From NCBI RefSeq assembly GCF_963924675.1, contig NC_089220.1, positions 156,735,270-156,799,269 on the forward strand: a stretch of DNA of 64,000 bases. Direction: 5' to 3'. Source of the DNA: Phocoena phocoena. Taxonomy: Eukaryota; Chordata; Mammalia; Artiodactyla; Phocoenidae. The first letter of the stretch is position 1, and every line of letters begins with the position of its first letter. Below are positions 12,216-23,830 of the stretch, one piece after another. The notes under the pieces are model-generated. The model worked only from the letters and a program-made list of their open reading frames with translations, was not told where the DNA came from and searched no databases. The position numbers and the translations under genes were made by a program.

Positions 12216-15200
12216 CTAGGTTCCACATATATGCGTTAGTATACGATATTTGTTTTTCTCGTTCTGACTTACTTCACTTTGTATGACAGTCTCTAGATCC
12301 ATCCACGTCTCTACAAATAATCCAATTTCCTTCCTTTTTAAGGCTGAGTAATATTCCATTGTATATATGTACCACATCTTCTTTATCCATTCGTCTGTCG
12401 ATGGGCATTTAGGATGCTTCCATGACCTGGCTATTGTAAGTAGTGCTGCAATGAACATTAGGGTGCATGTGTCTTTTTGAATTATGGTTTTCTCTGGGTA
12501 TATGCCCCGTAGTGGGATTGCTGGATCATATGGTAATTCTATTTTTAGTTTTTTAAGGAAGCTCCATCCTGTTCTCCATAGTGGCTGTATCAATTTACAT
12601 TCCCACCAACAGTGCAAGAGGGTTCCCTTTTCTCCACACCCTCTCCAGCATTTGTGGTTTGTAGATTTTCTGATGATGCCCATTCTAACTGGTGTGAGGT
12701 GATACCTCATTGTAGTTTTGATTTGCATTTCTCTAATAATTAGTGATGCTGAGCAACTTTTCATGTGCTTCTTGGCCATCTGTATCTCTTCTTTGGAGAA
12801 ATGTCTACTTAGGTCTTCTGTCCATTTTCAGATTGGGTTGTTTGTTTTTTTAATACTGAGCTGCATGAGCTGTTTATATATTTTGGAGATTAATCCTTTG
12901 TCCACTGATTCTTTTGCAAATATTTTCTCCCATTCTGAGGGTTGTCTTTTCGTCTTGTTTATGGATTCCTTTGCTGTGCAAAAGCTTTGAAGTTTCATTA
13001 GATCCCATTTGTTATTTTTGTTTTTAGTTCCATTACTCTAGGAGGTGGATCATAAAAGATCTTGCTGTGATTTATGTCAAAGAGTGTTCTTCCTATGTTT
13101 TCCTCTAAGAGTTTTATAGCATCTGGCCTTACATTTTGGTCTCTAATCCATTTCGAGTTTATTTTTGTGTATGGTGTTAGGGAGTGTTCTGGTTTCATTC
13201 TTTTACATGTAGCTGTCCAGTTTTCCCAGCTCCACTTATTGAAGAGGTTGTCTTTTCTCCACTGTATATTTTTACCTCCTTTGTCAAAGATAAGGTAAGC
13301 ATAGGTTCATGAGTTTACCTCTGGGTTTTCTATCCTGTTCCATTGATCTATATGTCTGTTTTTGTACCAGTACCATACTGTCTTGATTACTGTAGCTTTA
13401 TAGTATATTCTGAAGTCAGGGAGCCTGATTCCTCCAGCTCTGTTTTTTTCCCTCAAGACTGCTTTGGCCATTCGGGGCCTTTTGTGTCTCCATACAAATT
13501 TTCATTTTTTTTGTTCTAGTTCTGTAAAAAATGTCATTGCTAAGTTGATAGGAATTGCATTGAATCTTTAGATTGCTTTGGGTAGTATAGTCATTTTCAC
13601 AATATTGATTCTTCCAATTCAAGACAAGAACATTGTATATCTCTCTATCTGTTTGTGTCACCTTTAATTTCTTTCAGCAGTGTCTTATAGTTTTCTGCAT
13701 ACAGGTCTTTTGTCTCCCTAGGTACGTTTATTCCTAGGTATTTTATTCTTTTTGTTACAGTGGTAAATGGGAGTGTATCCTTAATTTCTCTTTCAGATTT
13801 TTCATCATTTGTGTATAGGAATGCAAGAGATTTCTGTGTATTAACTTTGTATCCTGCAACTTTACCAGATTTATCGATTAGCTCTACTAGTTTTCTGGTG
13901 GCATCTTTAGGATTGTCTACGTATAGTATCATGTCATCTGCAAACAGTGACAGTTTTACTTCTTTTCCGATTTGGATTCCTTTTATTTCTTTTCCTTCTC
14001 TGATTGCTGTGGCTAGGACTTCCAAAACTATGTTGAGTAATAGTGGCAAGAGTGGACATCCTTGTCTTGTTTCTGATCTTAGAGAAAATTCTTTCAGTTT
14101 TTTACCACTGAGAATGATGTCTGCTGTGGGTTTGTCATATATGGCCTTTATTATGTTGAGGTAAGTTCCCTCTCTGCCCACTTTCTAGAGAGTTTTTATC
14201 ATAAATGGGTGTTGAACTTTGTCAAAAGCTTTTCTGCATCTATTGAGATGATCATATGGTTTTTATTCTTCAGTTTGTTAATATGGTGTATTATATTGAT
14301 GGATTTGCTTATATTGAAGAATCCTTACATCGCTGGGATAAACCCCACTTGATCATAGTGTATGATCCTTTTAATGTGTTGTTGGATTCTGTGTGCTAAT
14401 ATTTTGTTGAGGATTTTTGCATCTATTTTCATCAGTGATATTGGTCTGTAATTTTCTTTTTTGTAATATCTTTGTCTGGTTTTGGTATCAGGGTGATGGT
14501 GGCCTCATAGAATGAGTTTGGGAGTGTTCCTTCCTCTGCAATTTTTCAGGAGTTTGAGAAGAATGGGTGTTATCTCTTCTCTAAATGTTTAGTAGAATTC
14601 ACCTGTGAAGCCATCTGGTCCTGGACTTCTAGTTGTTGGAAGATTTTTAGTCACAGTTTCAATTTCATTACTTGTGATTGGTCTGTTCATATTTTCTATT
14701 TCTTCCTGGTTCAGTCTTGGAAGGTTATACCTTTCTAAGACTTTCTCCATTTCTTCCAGGTTGTCCATTTTATTGCCATAGAGTTGCTTGTAGTAGTCTC
14801 TTAGGACGGTTTGTATTTGTGTGGTGTCTGTTGTAACTTCTTCTTTTTCATTTCTAATTTTATTGATTTGAGTCCTCGCTCTCTTTTTCTTTTTTTTTTG
14901 CGGTACACCGGCCTCTCACTGTTGTGGCCTCTCCTGTTGCGGAGCACAGGCTCCGGATGCACAGGCTCAGTGGCCGTGGCTCACGGGCCCAGCCACTCCG
15001 CGGCATGTGGGATCTTCCCGGACCGGGGCACGAGCCCGTGTCCCCTGCATTGGCAGGCAGACTCTCAACCACTGCACCACCAGGGAAGCCCTCCCTCTTT
15101 TTCTTGATGAGTCTGGCTAATTGTTTATCGACTTTGTTTATCGTCTCAAAGAACCAGCTTTTAGTTTTATTGATCTTTGCTATTGCCTTCTTTGTTTCTA

Positions 15201-16238
15201 TTTCTGCTCTATCTTTATGATTTCTTTCCTTGTACTAACTTTGGGTTTTGTTTGTTCTTCTTTCTCTAGTTCCTTTAGGTGTAAGGTTAGATTGTTTGAG
15301 ATTTTTCTTGTTTCTTGAGGTAGGCTTGTATTGCTATAAACTTCCCTCTTAGAACTGCTTTTGCTGCATCCCACAGGTTTTTGATAGTCGTGTTTTCATT
15401 GTAATTTTTCTCTAGGTATTTTTTGATTTCCTCTTTGATTTCTTCAGTGATCTCTTGCTTATTTAGTAACGTATTGTTTAGCCTCCATGTGTCTGTGATT
15501 TTTACATTTTTTCTCTATAATTTTTTCTAATCTCGTAGCATTGTGGTCAGAAAAGATGCTTGATATGATTTCAATTTTCTTAAATTTACCAAGGCTTGAT
15601 TTCTGACCCAAAATGTGATCTCTCCTGGAGAATGTTCTGTGCGCACTTGAGGAGAAAGTGTAATCTGCTGTTTTTGGATAGAATGTCCTATAAATATCAA
15701 TTAAATCTATCTGGTCTATTGTGTCATTTAAAATTTGTGTTTCCTTATTAATTTTCTGTTTGGATGATCTGTCCATTGGTGTAACTGAGGTGTTAAAGTC
15801 TCCCACTATTATTGTGTTACTGTCAATTTCCTCTTTTATAGCTGTTAGCAGTTGCCTTATGTATTGAGGTGGTCCTATGTTGGGTGCACATATATTTATA
15901 ATTGTTATATCTTCTTGTTGGATTGATCCCTTGATCATTATGTAGTGTCCTTCCTTGTCTCTTGTAACATCATTTATTTTAAAGTCTATTTTATCTGATA
16001 TGAGTATTGCTACTCCAGCTTTCTTTTGATTTCCATTTGCATGGAATATCTTTTTCCATCCCCTCACTTTTCAGTCTGTATGTGTCCCTGTGTCCCTAGG
16101 TCTGAAGTGGGTCTCTTATAGACAGCATATATATGGGTCTTGTTTTTGTATCCATTCAGCAAGCCTGTGTCTTTTGGTTGGAGCATTTAATCCATTCACG
16201 TTTAAGGTAATTACCGATATGTATGTTCCTGCTACCAT
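12216..16238 (-). pseudogene. L1 ORF2 pseudogene (endonuclease-reverse transcriptase)
   Basis: ORF2 supplies the endonuclease and reverse transcriptase for target-primed reverse transcription. The start ATG at 16238 is followed by AGTYISVITLNVNGLNAP, and a stop interrupts the frame about 40 codons in, just before ETHF. The endonuclease piece 15459-16067 keeps VGDFNT and FSDHN. The RT piece 13645-14181 keeps [19 protein letters not shown] and the catalytic [10 protein letters not shown]. The C-terminal piece 12216-12779 keeps the zinc-knuckle spacing CX3CX7HX4C (CWRGC to WWEC). A CHR-2 SINE at 14891-15090 and several frameshifts separate these pieces. All domains are present but the gene is dead. 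Confidence 0.9.
14891..15090 (-). mobile_element. CHR-2-like SINE nested in L1-B ORF2
   Basis: A short CHR SINE of about 200 bp. Tail T-run is at the left, tRNA-like head at the right (…ccaccagggaagcc in plus orientation). Flanks ctcgctctctttttct (14875-14890) and ctccctctttttct (15091-15104) form an imperfect TSD. The uninterrupted L1 text at 21145-21180 in L1-C confirms where the insertion lies. It retains many CpGs, suggesting a fairly young copy. Confidence 0.93.
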
Positions 16239-16289
16239 TTTCTTAATTGTTATTGGTTTGTATTTGTAGGTTCTTTTCTTCTCTTGTGT

Positions 16290-17224
16290 TTCCCACTTAG
16301 AGAAGTTCCTTTAGCATTTGTTGTAGAGCTGGTTTGGTGGTGCTGAATTCTCTTAGCTTTTGCTTGTCTGTAAAGCTTTTGATTTCTCCATCGAATCTGA
16401 ATGAGATCCTTGCTGGGTAGAGTAATATTGGTTGTAGGTTCTTCCCTTTCATCACTTTAAATATGTCATGTCACTCCCTTCTGGCTTGTAGAGTTTCTGC
16501 TGAGAAATCAGCTGTTAATCTTATGGGAGTTCCCTTGTATGTTATTTGTTGTTTTTACCTTGTTGCTTTCAGTAATTTTTCTTTGTCTTTAATTTTTGTC
16601 AGTTTGATTACTGTGTGTCTCAGCGTGTTTCTCCCTGGGTTTATCCTGCCTGGGACTCTCTGCGCTTCCTGGACTTGAGTGGCTGTTTCCTTTCCCATGT
16701 TAGGGAAGTTTTCAACTATAATCCTTTAAGATATTTTCTTGGGTCCTTTCTCTCTCTCTTCTCCTTGTGGGACCCCAATAATGTGAATGTTGTTGTGTTT
16801 AATGTTGTCCCAGAGGTCTCTTAGGCTGTCTTCATTTCTCTTCATTCTTTTTCTTTATTCTGTTCGTGGCAGTGGATTACCCCATTCTGTCTTCCAGGTC
16901 ACTTATCCGTTCCTCTACCTCAGTTATTCTGCTATTGATTCCTTCTAGTGTATTTTTCATTTCAGTTATTGTATTGTTCATCTCTGTTTGTTTGTTCTTT
17001 AATTCTTCTAGGTCTTTGTTCTTTAATTCTTCTAGGTCTTTGTTAGACATTCCTTGCATCTTCTCGATCTTTGCCTCCATTCTTTTTCCGAGGTCCTGGA
17101 TCATCTTCACTATCATTATTCTGTATTCTTTTTCTGGAAGGTTGCCTATCTGCACTTCCTTTAGTTGTCTTTCTGGGGTTTTATCTTGTTCCTTCACCTG
17201 GTACTTAGCCCTCTGCCTTTTCAT
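16290..17224 (-). pseudogene. L1 ORF1 pseudogene (RNA-binding protein)
   Basis: ORF1 encodes the trimeric RNA-binding chaperone of L1. The start MKRQRAKYQVKEQDK lies at 17224 and is read on the minus strand. About 115 codons are open to about 16880. They include heptad-rich coiled-coil text (MIQDLGKRMEAKIEKMQ, ITEVEERISDLEDRM). The frame then shifts, and the RRM and C-terminal domain persist only as fragments down to about 16290. An 8-codon unit (KDLEELKN) is tandemly duplicated inside the coiled coil at about 16998-17045. Coiled-coil length changes of this kind are common in mammalian ORF1. Confidence 0.85.
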
Positions 17225-18108
17225 CTTGTCTGTCTTTCTCTGAATGTGGTTTTTGTTCCACAGGCTGCAGGATTGTAGTTCTTGCTTCTGCTGTCTGCCC
17301 TCTGGTGGATGATGCTGTCTAAGAGGCTTGTGCAAGTTTCCTGATGGGACAAACTGGTAATACGTATAGCTGGGTGTTGCTCTGGTGGGCAGAGCTCAGT
17401 AAAACTTTAATCCGATTGTCTGCTGATGGGTCGGGCTAATTCCCTCCCTGCTGGTTGTTTGGCCTGAGGCGAACCAACACTGGAACCTACCCAGCTCTTT
17501 GGTGGGGCTAATGGCGGACTCTGGGAGGGCTCACATCAAGGAGTACTTCCCAGAACTTCTGCTGCCAGTGTCCTTGTCCCTTGGTGAGCCACAGCTGCCC
17601 CCCACCTCTGCAGGAGACCCTCCTACACTAACAGGTAGATCTGGCTCAATCTCCTATGGGGTCACTGCTCCTTCCCCTGGGTCCCAGTGCATGTACTACT
17701 TTGTGTGTGCCCTCCAAGAGTGGAGTCTCTGTTTCCCCCAGTCCTGTTGAAGTCCTGTAATCAAATCCTGCTAGCCTACCTGATTCTCTAGGTGTTCCCG
17801 TTGCCGGAACCCCAGGTTGGGAAGCCTGATGTGGGCCTCAGAACCTTCACTCCAGCGAGTGAATTTCTTTGGTATAAGTGTTCTCCAGTTTGTGAGTCAC
17901 CCACCCAGTAGTTATGGGATTTGATTTTATTGTGATTGCGCCTGTCCTACCATCTCATTGTGGCTTCTCTTTTGTCTTTGGATGTGGGGTATCGTTTTTG
18001 GTGAGTTCCAGTGTCTTCCTGTCAGTAATTGTTCAGCAGTTAGTTGTGATTCTGGTGCTCTCATAAGAGGGAGTGTGCACGTGTCCTTCTACTCCACCAT
18101 CTTGAACC
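17225..18108 (-). promoter_or_regulatory. 5' UTR of L1-B (presumed internal promoter)
   Basis: About 880 bp between the preserved 5' terminus and the ORF1 start. In active L1s this segment carries an internal RNA polymerase II promoter. The sequence is present and GC-richer than its surroundings, but I see no specific factor sites that I would defend, and activity is unknown. Confidence 0.5.
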
Positions 18109-18127
18109 ATGATTCTTTTTAAAATTA

Positions 18128-21100
18128 TTTCCAGTTTTTATTTTTTATATCTTTATTGGAGTATAACTGCTTTACAGTGTTGTTATTTTCTGTTGTACAA
18201 CAAAGTGAATCAGCTATAAGTATACATATATCCCCATATCCCCTCTCTCTTTTGAGCCTCCCTCCCTCCCTCCGAATCCACTCCTCTAGGTCATTACAAA
18301 GCATCAAGCTGGTCTTCCTGTGCTATGCAGCAGCTTCCCACTAGCCATCCGTTTTACATTTGGTAGTGTATATATGTCAGTGCTACTCTCTCACTTCATC
18401 CCAGCTTCCCCTTCCCCCTCTGTGCCCTCAAGTCCATTCTCCACATCTGTGTCTTTATTCCTGCCCTGCCACTAGGTTTATCAGTACCGTTTTTTTAGAT
18501 TTCATATATGTGCGTTAGCATACGGTATTTGTTTTTGTCTTTCTGTCTTACTTCACTCTGTATGACAGACTGGAAGTCTATCCACCTCGCTACAAATAAC
18601 TCAATTTTGTTCCTTTTTATGGCCGAGTAATAGCCCATGTTATATATGTGCCACATCTTCTTTATCCACTCATCTCTTGATGGACATTTAGGTTGCTTCC
18701 ACAGCATGACAGTTGTAAGTAGTGCTGCAGTGAACATTGTGATGCATGTATCTATTTGAATTATGGTTTTCTCGGGGTATATGCCCAGCAGTGGGATTGC
18801 TGGGTCATATGTTAGTTTTATTTTTAGTTTTTGAAGGAACCTCCGTACTGTTCTGCATAGTGGCTGTATCAATTATATTCCCACCAACAGTGCAGGAGGG
18901 TTCCTTTTTCTCCACACCCTCTCAGGCATTTATTGTTTGTAGGTTTTTTTGATGATAGCCATTCTGACCAGTGTGCGGTGATGCCTCATTGTGGTTTTGA
19001 TTTGTATTTCTCTAATGATTAGTGATGTTGACCATCTTTCCGTGTGTTTGTTGGCAATCTGTATGTCTTCTTTGGAGAAATGTCTGTTTAGGTCTTCTGC
19101 CCATTTTTGGATTGGGTTTTTTGGTTTTTTTTAATATTGAGCTGCATGAGCTGCTTGTATCATTTGGAGATTAATCCTTTGTCAGTTGCTTCATTTGCAA
19201 ATATTTTCTCCCATTCTGAGGGTTGTCTTTTCATCTTGTTTGTGGTTTCCTTTGCTCTGCAAAAGCGTTTAAGTTTCATTCAGTACCATTTGTTTATTTT
19301 TCATTTTATTTCCATTACTCTAGGAAGTGGATCAAAAAAGATCTTGCTGTGATTTATGTCAAAGAGTGTTCTGCCTATGTTTTCCTCTAAGAGTTTTATA
19401 GTGTCTGGCCTTACATTTAGGTCTTTAATCCATTTTGAGTTTATTTTTGTGTATGGTGTTAGGGAGTGTTCTGGTTTCATTCTTTTACATGTAGCTGTCC
19501 AGTTTTCCCAGCTCCACTTATTGAAGAGGTTGTCTTTTCTCCATTGTATATTCTTGCCTCCTTTGTCAAAAATAAGGTCACCATATGTGCGTGGGTTTAT
19601 CTCTGGGCTTTCTATCCTGTTCCATTGATCTATGTCTGTTTTTGTGCCAGTACCATACTGTCATGATTACTGTAGCTTTGTAGTATAGTCTGAAGTCAGG
19701 GAACCTGATTCCTCCAGCTCCGTTTTTCTTTCTCAAGATTACATTGGCCATTCGGGGTCATTTGTGTTTCCGTATAATTTGTAAAATATTTTGTCCTAAT
19801 TCTGTGAAAAATGCCATTGGTAATTTGATAGGGATTGCACTGAATCTGTAGATTGCTTTGGGTAGTATAGTCATTTTCAGTGTTGATTGAAATGTTGATT
19901 CTTCCAATCCAAGAACATGGTATATCTTTCCATCTGTTTGTATCATCTTTGATTGCTTTCATCAGTGTCTTATAGTTTTCTGCATACAGATATTTTGCCT
20001 CCTTAGGTAGGTTATTCCTAGGCATTTTATTCTTTTTGTCTCAGTGGTAAATGGGAGTGTTTCCTTGATTTCTTTTAAAGAGTTTTCATCATTAGTGTAT
20101 AGGAATGCAAGAGATTTCTGTGCATTAATTTTGTATCCCGCTACTTTACCAAATTCATTGATTAGTTCTATAGTTTTCTGGTGCCATCTTTAGGATTGTC
20201 TATGTATAGTATCATGTCATTTGCAAACAGTGACAGTTTTACTTCTTCTTTTCAATCTGGATTCCTTTTCTTCTCTGATTGCTATGGCTAAAACTTCCAA
20301 AACTATGTTGAATAATAGTGGTGAGAGTGGGCAATCTTGTCTTGTTCCTGATCTTAGAGGAAATGCTTTCAAGTTTTCACCATTGAGAATGATGTTGGCT
20401 GTGGGTTTGTCATTTATGGCTCTTATTATTGTTGAGGTTGGTTCCCTCTATGCCCACTTTCTGGAGAGTTTTTATCATAAATGTGTATTGAATTTTGTCA
20501 AAAGCTTTTTCTGTATCTATTGAAATTATCATATGGTTGTTATCCTTCAGTTTGTTAATATGGTGTATCAGATTGATTGAGTTGCATATATTGAAGAATC
20601 CTTGTATTTCTGGGATAAACCCCACTTGATCATGATGTATGATCCTTTTAATGTGCTCTTAGATTCTGTTTGCTAGTATTTTGTTGGGGATTTTTGCATC
20701 TGTGTTCATCAGTGATATTCGCCTGTGAATTTTTTATTTTGGTGACATCTTTGTCTGGTTTTGGTATCAGGGTGATGGTGGCCTCATAGAATGAGTTTGG
20801 AGGGTTTCTTTCTCTCCTATATTTTGGAAGAGTTTGAAAGGGATAGGTGTTAGCTCTTCTCTAAATGTTTGATAGAATTTGCCTGGGAAGCCACCTGGCC
20901 CTGGGCCTTTGTTTGTTGGAAGATTTTTAATCACAGTTTCAATTTCAGTTCTTGTCATTGGTCTGCTCATGTTTTCTCTTCTTCCTGATTCAGTCTTGGA
21001 AGGTTGTACTTTTTGAAGAATTTGTCCATTTCTTCCAGTTTGTCCGTTTTATTGGCATATAGTTGCTTATAGTAGCCTGTCATGATCCTTTGCATTTGTG

Positions 21101-21431
21101 CGGTGTCAGTTGTTACTTCTTTAACATTTGTAATTCTGTTGATTTGAGTCTTCTCCCTTCTTTTCCTGATGAGTCTGGCTAATGATTTATCAATTTGGTT
21201 TATCTTCTCAACGAACCAGCTTTTAGTTTTATTGATCTTTGCTATTGTTTCCTTCATTTCTTTTTCATTTATTTCTCATCTGATCTTCATGATTTCTTTC
21301 CTTCTGCTAACTTTGTGGGGTTTTTTTGTTCTTCTTTCTCTAATTGCTTTAGATGTAAGGTTAGGTTGTTTGACATTTTTCTTGTTTCTTCAGGTAGGAT
21401 TTTATTGCTATAAACTTCCCTCTTAGAATGC
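18128..21431 (-). mobile_element. LINE-1 (L1-C), 5'-truncated
   Basis: A 3.3-kb L1 of the same broad type as L1-B, also minus strand. Its 3' UTR starts immediately beyond the 5' end of L1-B (tttttatatctttattggagtataac at about 18140). The element runs through the ORF2 C-terminus and RT region and stops at about 21431 in the inter-domain segment, just where L1-B continues with 'ctgcttttgctgcatccc'. The endonuclease, ORF1 and 5' UTR are absent. It abuts L1-B on one side and L1-D on the other with only a T(n)A(n) motif between. Confidence 0.9.
18495..21257 (-). pseudogene. L1 ORF2 remnant of L1-C
   Basis: A decayed 3' two-thirds of ORF2. Positions 20967-21257 encode the start of the RT region ([20 protein letters not shown]). 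Positions 20767-20970 encode MTRTEIETVIKNLPTNKGPG, the conserved RT entry block. Positions 18495-18872 encode the C-terminal tail with KMWHIYNMGYYSAIKRNK. The zinc-knuckle segment is disrupted. Frames are broken by at least five shifts or stops. Confidence 0.85.
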
Positions 21432-21776
21432 CTTTTTTTTAAAAAAAAAGTTTTTATTGGGGTATACTTTATTTACAATGTTGTGTTAGTTTCAGGTGTA
21501 CAGCAAAGTGAATCTGTTATACATATACATGCATCCACTCTTTTTTAGATTCTTTTCCCATATAGGCTATTACAGAGTATTGAGTAGAGTTCCCTGAGCT
21601 ATATAGTAGGTCCTTATTAGTTTTCTACTTTATATACAGTAATGTGTATATATCAATCCCAATCTCCTAATTTATCTCTCATCCCCCACCCCATTACCCC
21701 CTGGTAACCATAAGTTTATTTTCTACATCTGTTATTCTGTTTCTGTTTTATACATAAGTTCATTTGTAGTCTTTTT

Positions 21777-21978
21777 TTTTTTTTTTTCGGTATGCGGGCC
21801 TCTCACCGTTGTGGCCCCTCCCTTTGCAGAGTGCAGGTTCCGGACGCGCGGGCTGAGCGGCCATGGCCCACGGGCCCAGCCACTCCGCGGCACGTGGGAT
21901 CCCCCCGGACCGGGGCACGAACCCGTGTCCCCTGCATAGGCAGGCGGACTCTCAACCACTGCGCCACCAGGGAAGCCT
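21777..21978 (-). mobile_element. CHR-2-like SINE nested in L1-D
   Basis: Short CpG-rich CHR SINE, tail T-run at 21772-21787, tRNA-like head ending ccaccagggaagcc at 21977. Flanks atttgtagtcttttt (21762-21776) and atttgtagccttttt (21979-21993) form a 15-bp TSD with one mismatch. Confidence 0.93.
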
Positions 21979-22002
21979 ATTTGTAGCCTTTTTGTAGATT
22001 CC

Positions 22003-22236
22003 TCATATAAGTGATATCATATGATATTTGTCTTTCTCTGTCTGAGTTACCTCACTCAGTAAGACAATCTCTAGGTTCATCCATGTTGCTGCAAATGGCA
22101 TTATTTTGTTCTTTTTCATAGCTGAGTAATATTTCATTGTATATATGTACCACATCTTCTTTATCCATTCCTCTGTTGATGGACATTTAGGTTGCTTCCA
22201 TGTCGTGGCTATTGTAAATAGTGCTACAGTGAACAT
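22003..22236 (-). pseudogene. L1 ORF2 C-terminal fragment (L1-D)
   Basis: A 77-codon open stretch with the ORF2 tail [20 protein letters not shown] and [15 protein letters not shown]. The upstream part was never inserted (5' truncation), so no functional domain is present. Confidence 0.85.
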
Positions 22237-22295
22237 TGGGGTGCATGTATCTTTTCAAATTATGGTTTTCTCTGGATATATGGCTTTTAAAAATT

Positions 22296-22769
22296 GGATA
22301 ACTTAAGCAGCAAAGGAAATTATTAAATAATATTAGGTAGTATGATCATCTCCAGAAAAGGCTAGACAGTCACACTCTGAAGCTACGTAACTAGCAAAAA
22401 AAGCCCAAGCAAAACACGGGGCAAAAAGAAAAACCAACAGTGCAGCACTGCTCGGTACCTGTACTACTTGGGGCTGAGTTCTAGAATGCTGCTATGGCTG
22501 CCCATAGAAGTTCTTTGAAAAGTGAATTGCTGATACATGACCATCTGCTTTGGTTGTTCACCTCTGAAACCGAGGCCTTCAGAGCCCTGTCTGATTGGTA
22601 GAATCTGAGTCACATGCCTTTACCCCAGCTACAGGGAAGGATGGGAATACAAGTTTTCTGGCTCTTTCTGGGGATTTCGTAATGTGGAAAATTATCGAAA
22701 TGTAGGCAGGGTATTCGAGGGTGTTGGACAGCCACAAAAGATGATAGTAGTGACACCACTTACAAACAG
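22296..22769. other. Unique DNA, no gene seen
   Basis: No repeat family or reading frame that I can support. This is the sequence beyond the right flank of the L1 cluster. Confidence 0.55.
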
Positions 22770-22803
22770 TAACAGTTAACATTATTGATCATGCTTTATG
22801 TGC

Positions 22804-22815
22804 TAGGCATTCTTT
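22804..22815. repeat. Left 12-bp direct repeat flanking the zinc-finger insert
   Basis: taggcattcttt, repeated exactly at 23088-23099. It behaves as a target-site duplication inside the MIR. Confidence 0.85.
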
Positions 22816-23087
<272 letters not shown>

Positions 23088-23282
23088 TAGGCATTCTTTT
23101 AAATACTTTGCTTTTTAATGCACTGAATCCTCACAGCAACCCAGTGAGGAGGGCAGTATTATTGTCCCTAGCTTATAAATAGGGAAACTAAGGCAAGGAG
23201 ATATTTAGTAAGTTGTGCAGGATTACTAACAGGGAAGAAGCAGGAGCCAAATTCATTCCATTCTTAACCTTTATGTCTTCCT

Positions 23283-23425
23283 TTTTCAAATACATACTGG
23301 AAAATAGTTTGGCAGATTTTAATAAAATTCAGCAATCGCATTCTTGGGCATCTATCCCAGAGAAATGAAAACTTAAGTTCACACAACACATGTTCAGAGC
23401 AGCTTTTGGGTACCAGACTTTCCCT
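23283..23425 (+). mobile_element. L1 ORF2 3' fragment (old, separate)
   Basis: Plus-strand L1 text (ctggaaaatagtttggcag; attcttgggcatctatccca; gagaaatgaaaac). The same element position recurs at about 24300-24460 in the next L1. This fragment is therefore either a separate insertion or a rearranged piece, since it precedes sequence that lies upstream in L1 order. Confidence 0.65.
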
Positions 23426-23616
23426 CCCACCAAAACAGCAAATGATGATGGAACAATTAGATGTGTGTATGCAAAAAATGCACTTTGATCTTCATGTTAT
23501 ATTTTTTAAAATTAACTCAAAATATCACAGGTCTAAATATAAAACTTAAAACTACAAAACTTCCAGAGAAGGCATCAGAATAAGTGTTTGTGGCCCTGTG
23601 TAGGCGAAGGTGTCTT

Positions 23617-23830
23617 TTCTTTTTTTTTTTTTTTTCCTGCGGTACGCGGGCCTCTCACTGTTGTGGCCTCTCCCGTCGCGGAGCACAGGCTCCGGACGCG
23701 CAGGCTCAGCGGCCATGGCTCACGGGCCCAGCTGCTCCGCGACATGTGGGATCTTCCCGGACCAGGGCATGAACCCGTGTCCCCTACACTGGCAGGCAGA
23801 CTCTCAACCACTGCGCCATCAGGGAAGCCC
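23617..23830 (-). mobile_element. CHR-2-like SINE nested in L1M
   Basis: Short CHR SINE with a long T-run (tail) at 23618-23636 and the head ending ccatcagggaagccc. Flanks ggcgaaggtgtctt (23603-23616) and ggcaaaggtgtctt (23831-23844) form a TSD with one mismatch. Confidence 0.94.

Larger units (their letters stand above)
12003..18108 (-). mobile_element. Full-length LINE-1 (L1-B) with nested CHR-2 SINE
   Basis: A complete-length L1 on the minus strand, about 6.1 kb including a 200-bp SINE. The 5' end is preserved: the plus strand ends in '...ctccaccatcttgaacc', so the element begins ggttcaagatggtggag, the usual artiodactyl L1 start. In element order it has a 5' UTR (18108-17225), ORF1 (17224 to about 16290), ORF2 (16238 to about 12216) and a 3' UTR with A-rich tail (about 12215-12003). 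Flanks ctttttaaaaatt (11990-12002) and ctttttaaaatta (18115-18127) look like the TSD. ORFs carry frameshifts and stops, so it is inactive. It is clearly less decayed than the L1 at 0.6-5.9 kb. Confidence 0.92.
21452..22283 (-). mobile_element. LINE-1 3' fragment (L1-D) with nested CHR-2 SINE
   Basis: The last 600 or so bases of an L1 plus a 210-bp SINE. The 3' UTR (gtataotherwise-typical block: cagcaaagtgaatctgtt, then ccctggtaaccataag) is followed in reverse by the ORF2 C-terminus. The frame 22003-22236 encodes [17 protein letters not shown]. The 5' truncation falls at 22283. Flanking motifs at 21432-21450 and 22284-22295 both have the C-T(n)-A(n) form. Confidence 0.9.

Noticed and set aside
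14891..15090. tRNA-like A and B boxes
   Set aside because: These belong to the CHR SINE heads at this and the other eleven sites. Tails and TSDs show retroposed SINEs, not tRNA genes.
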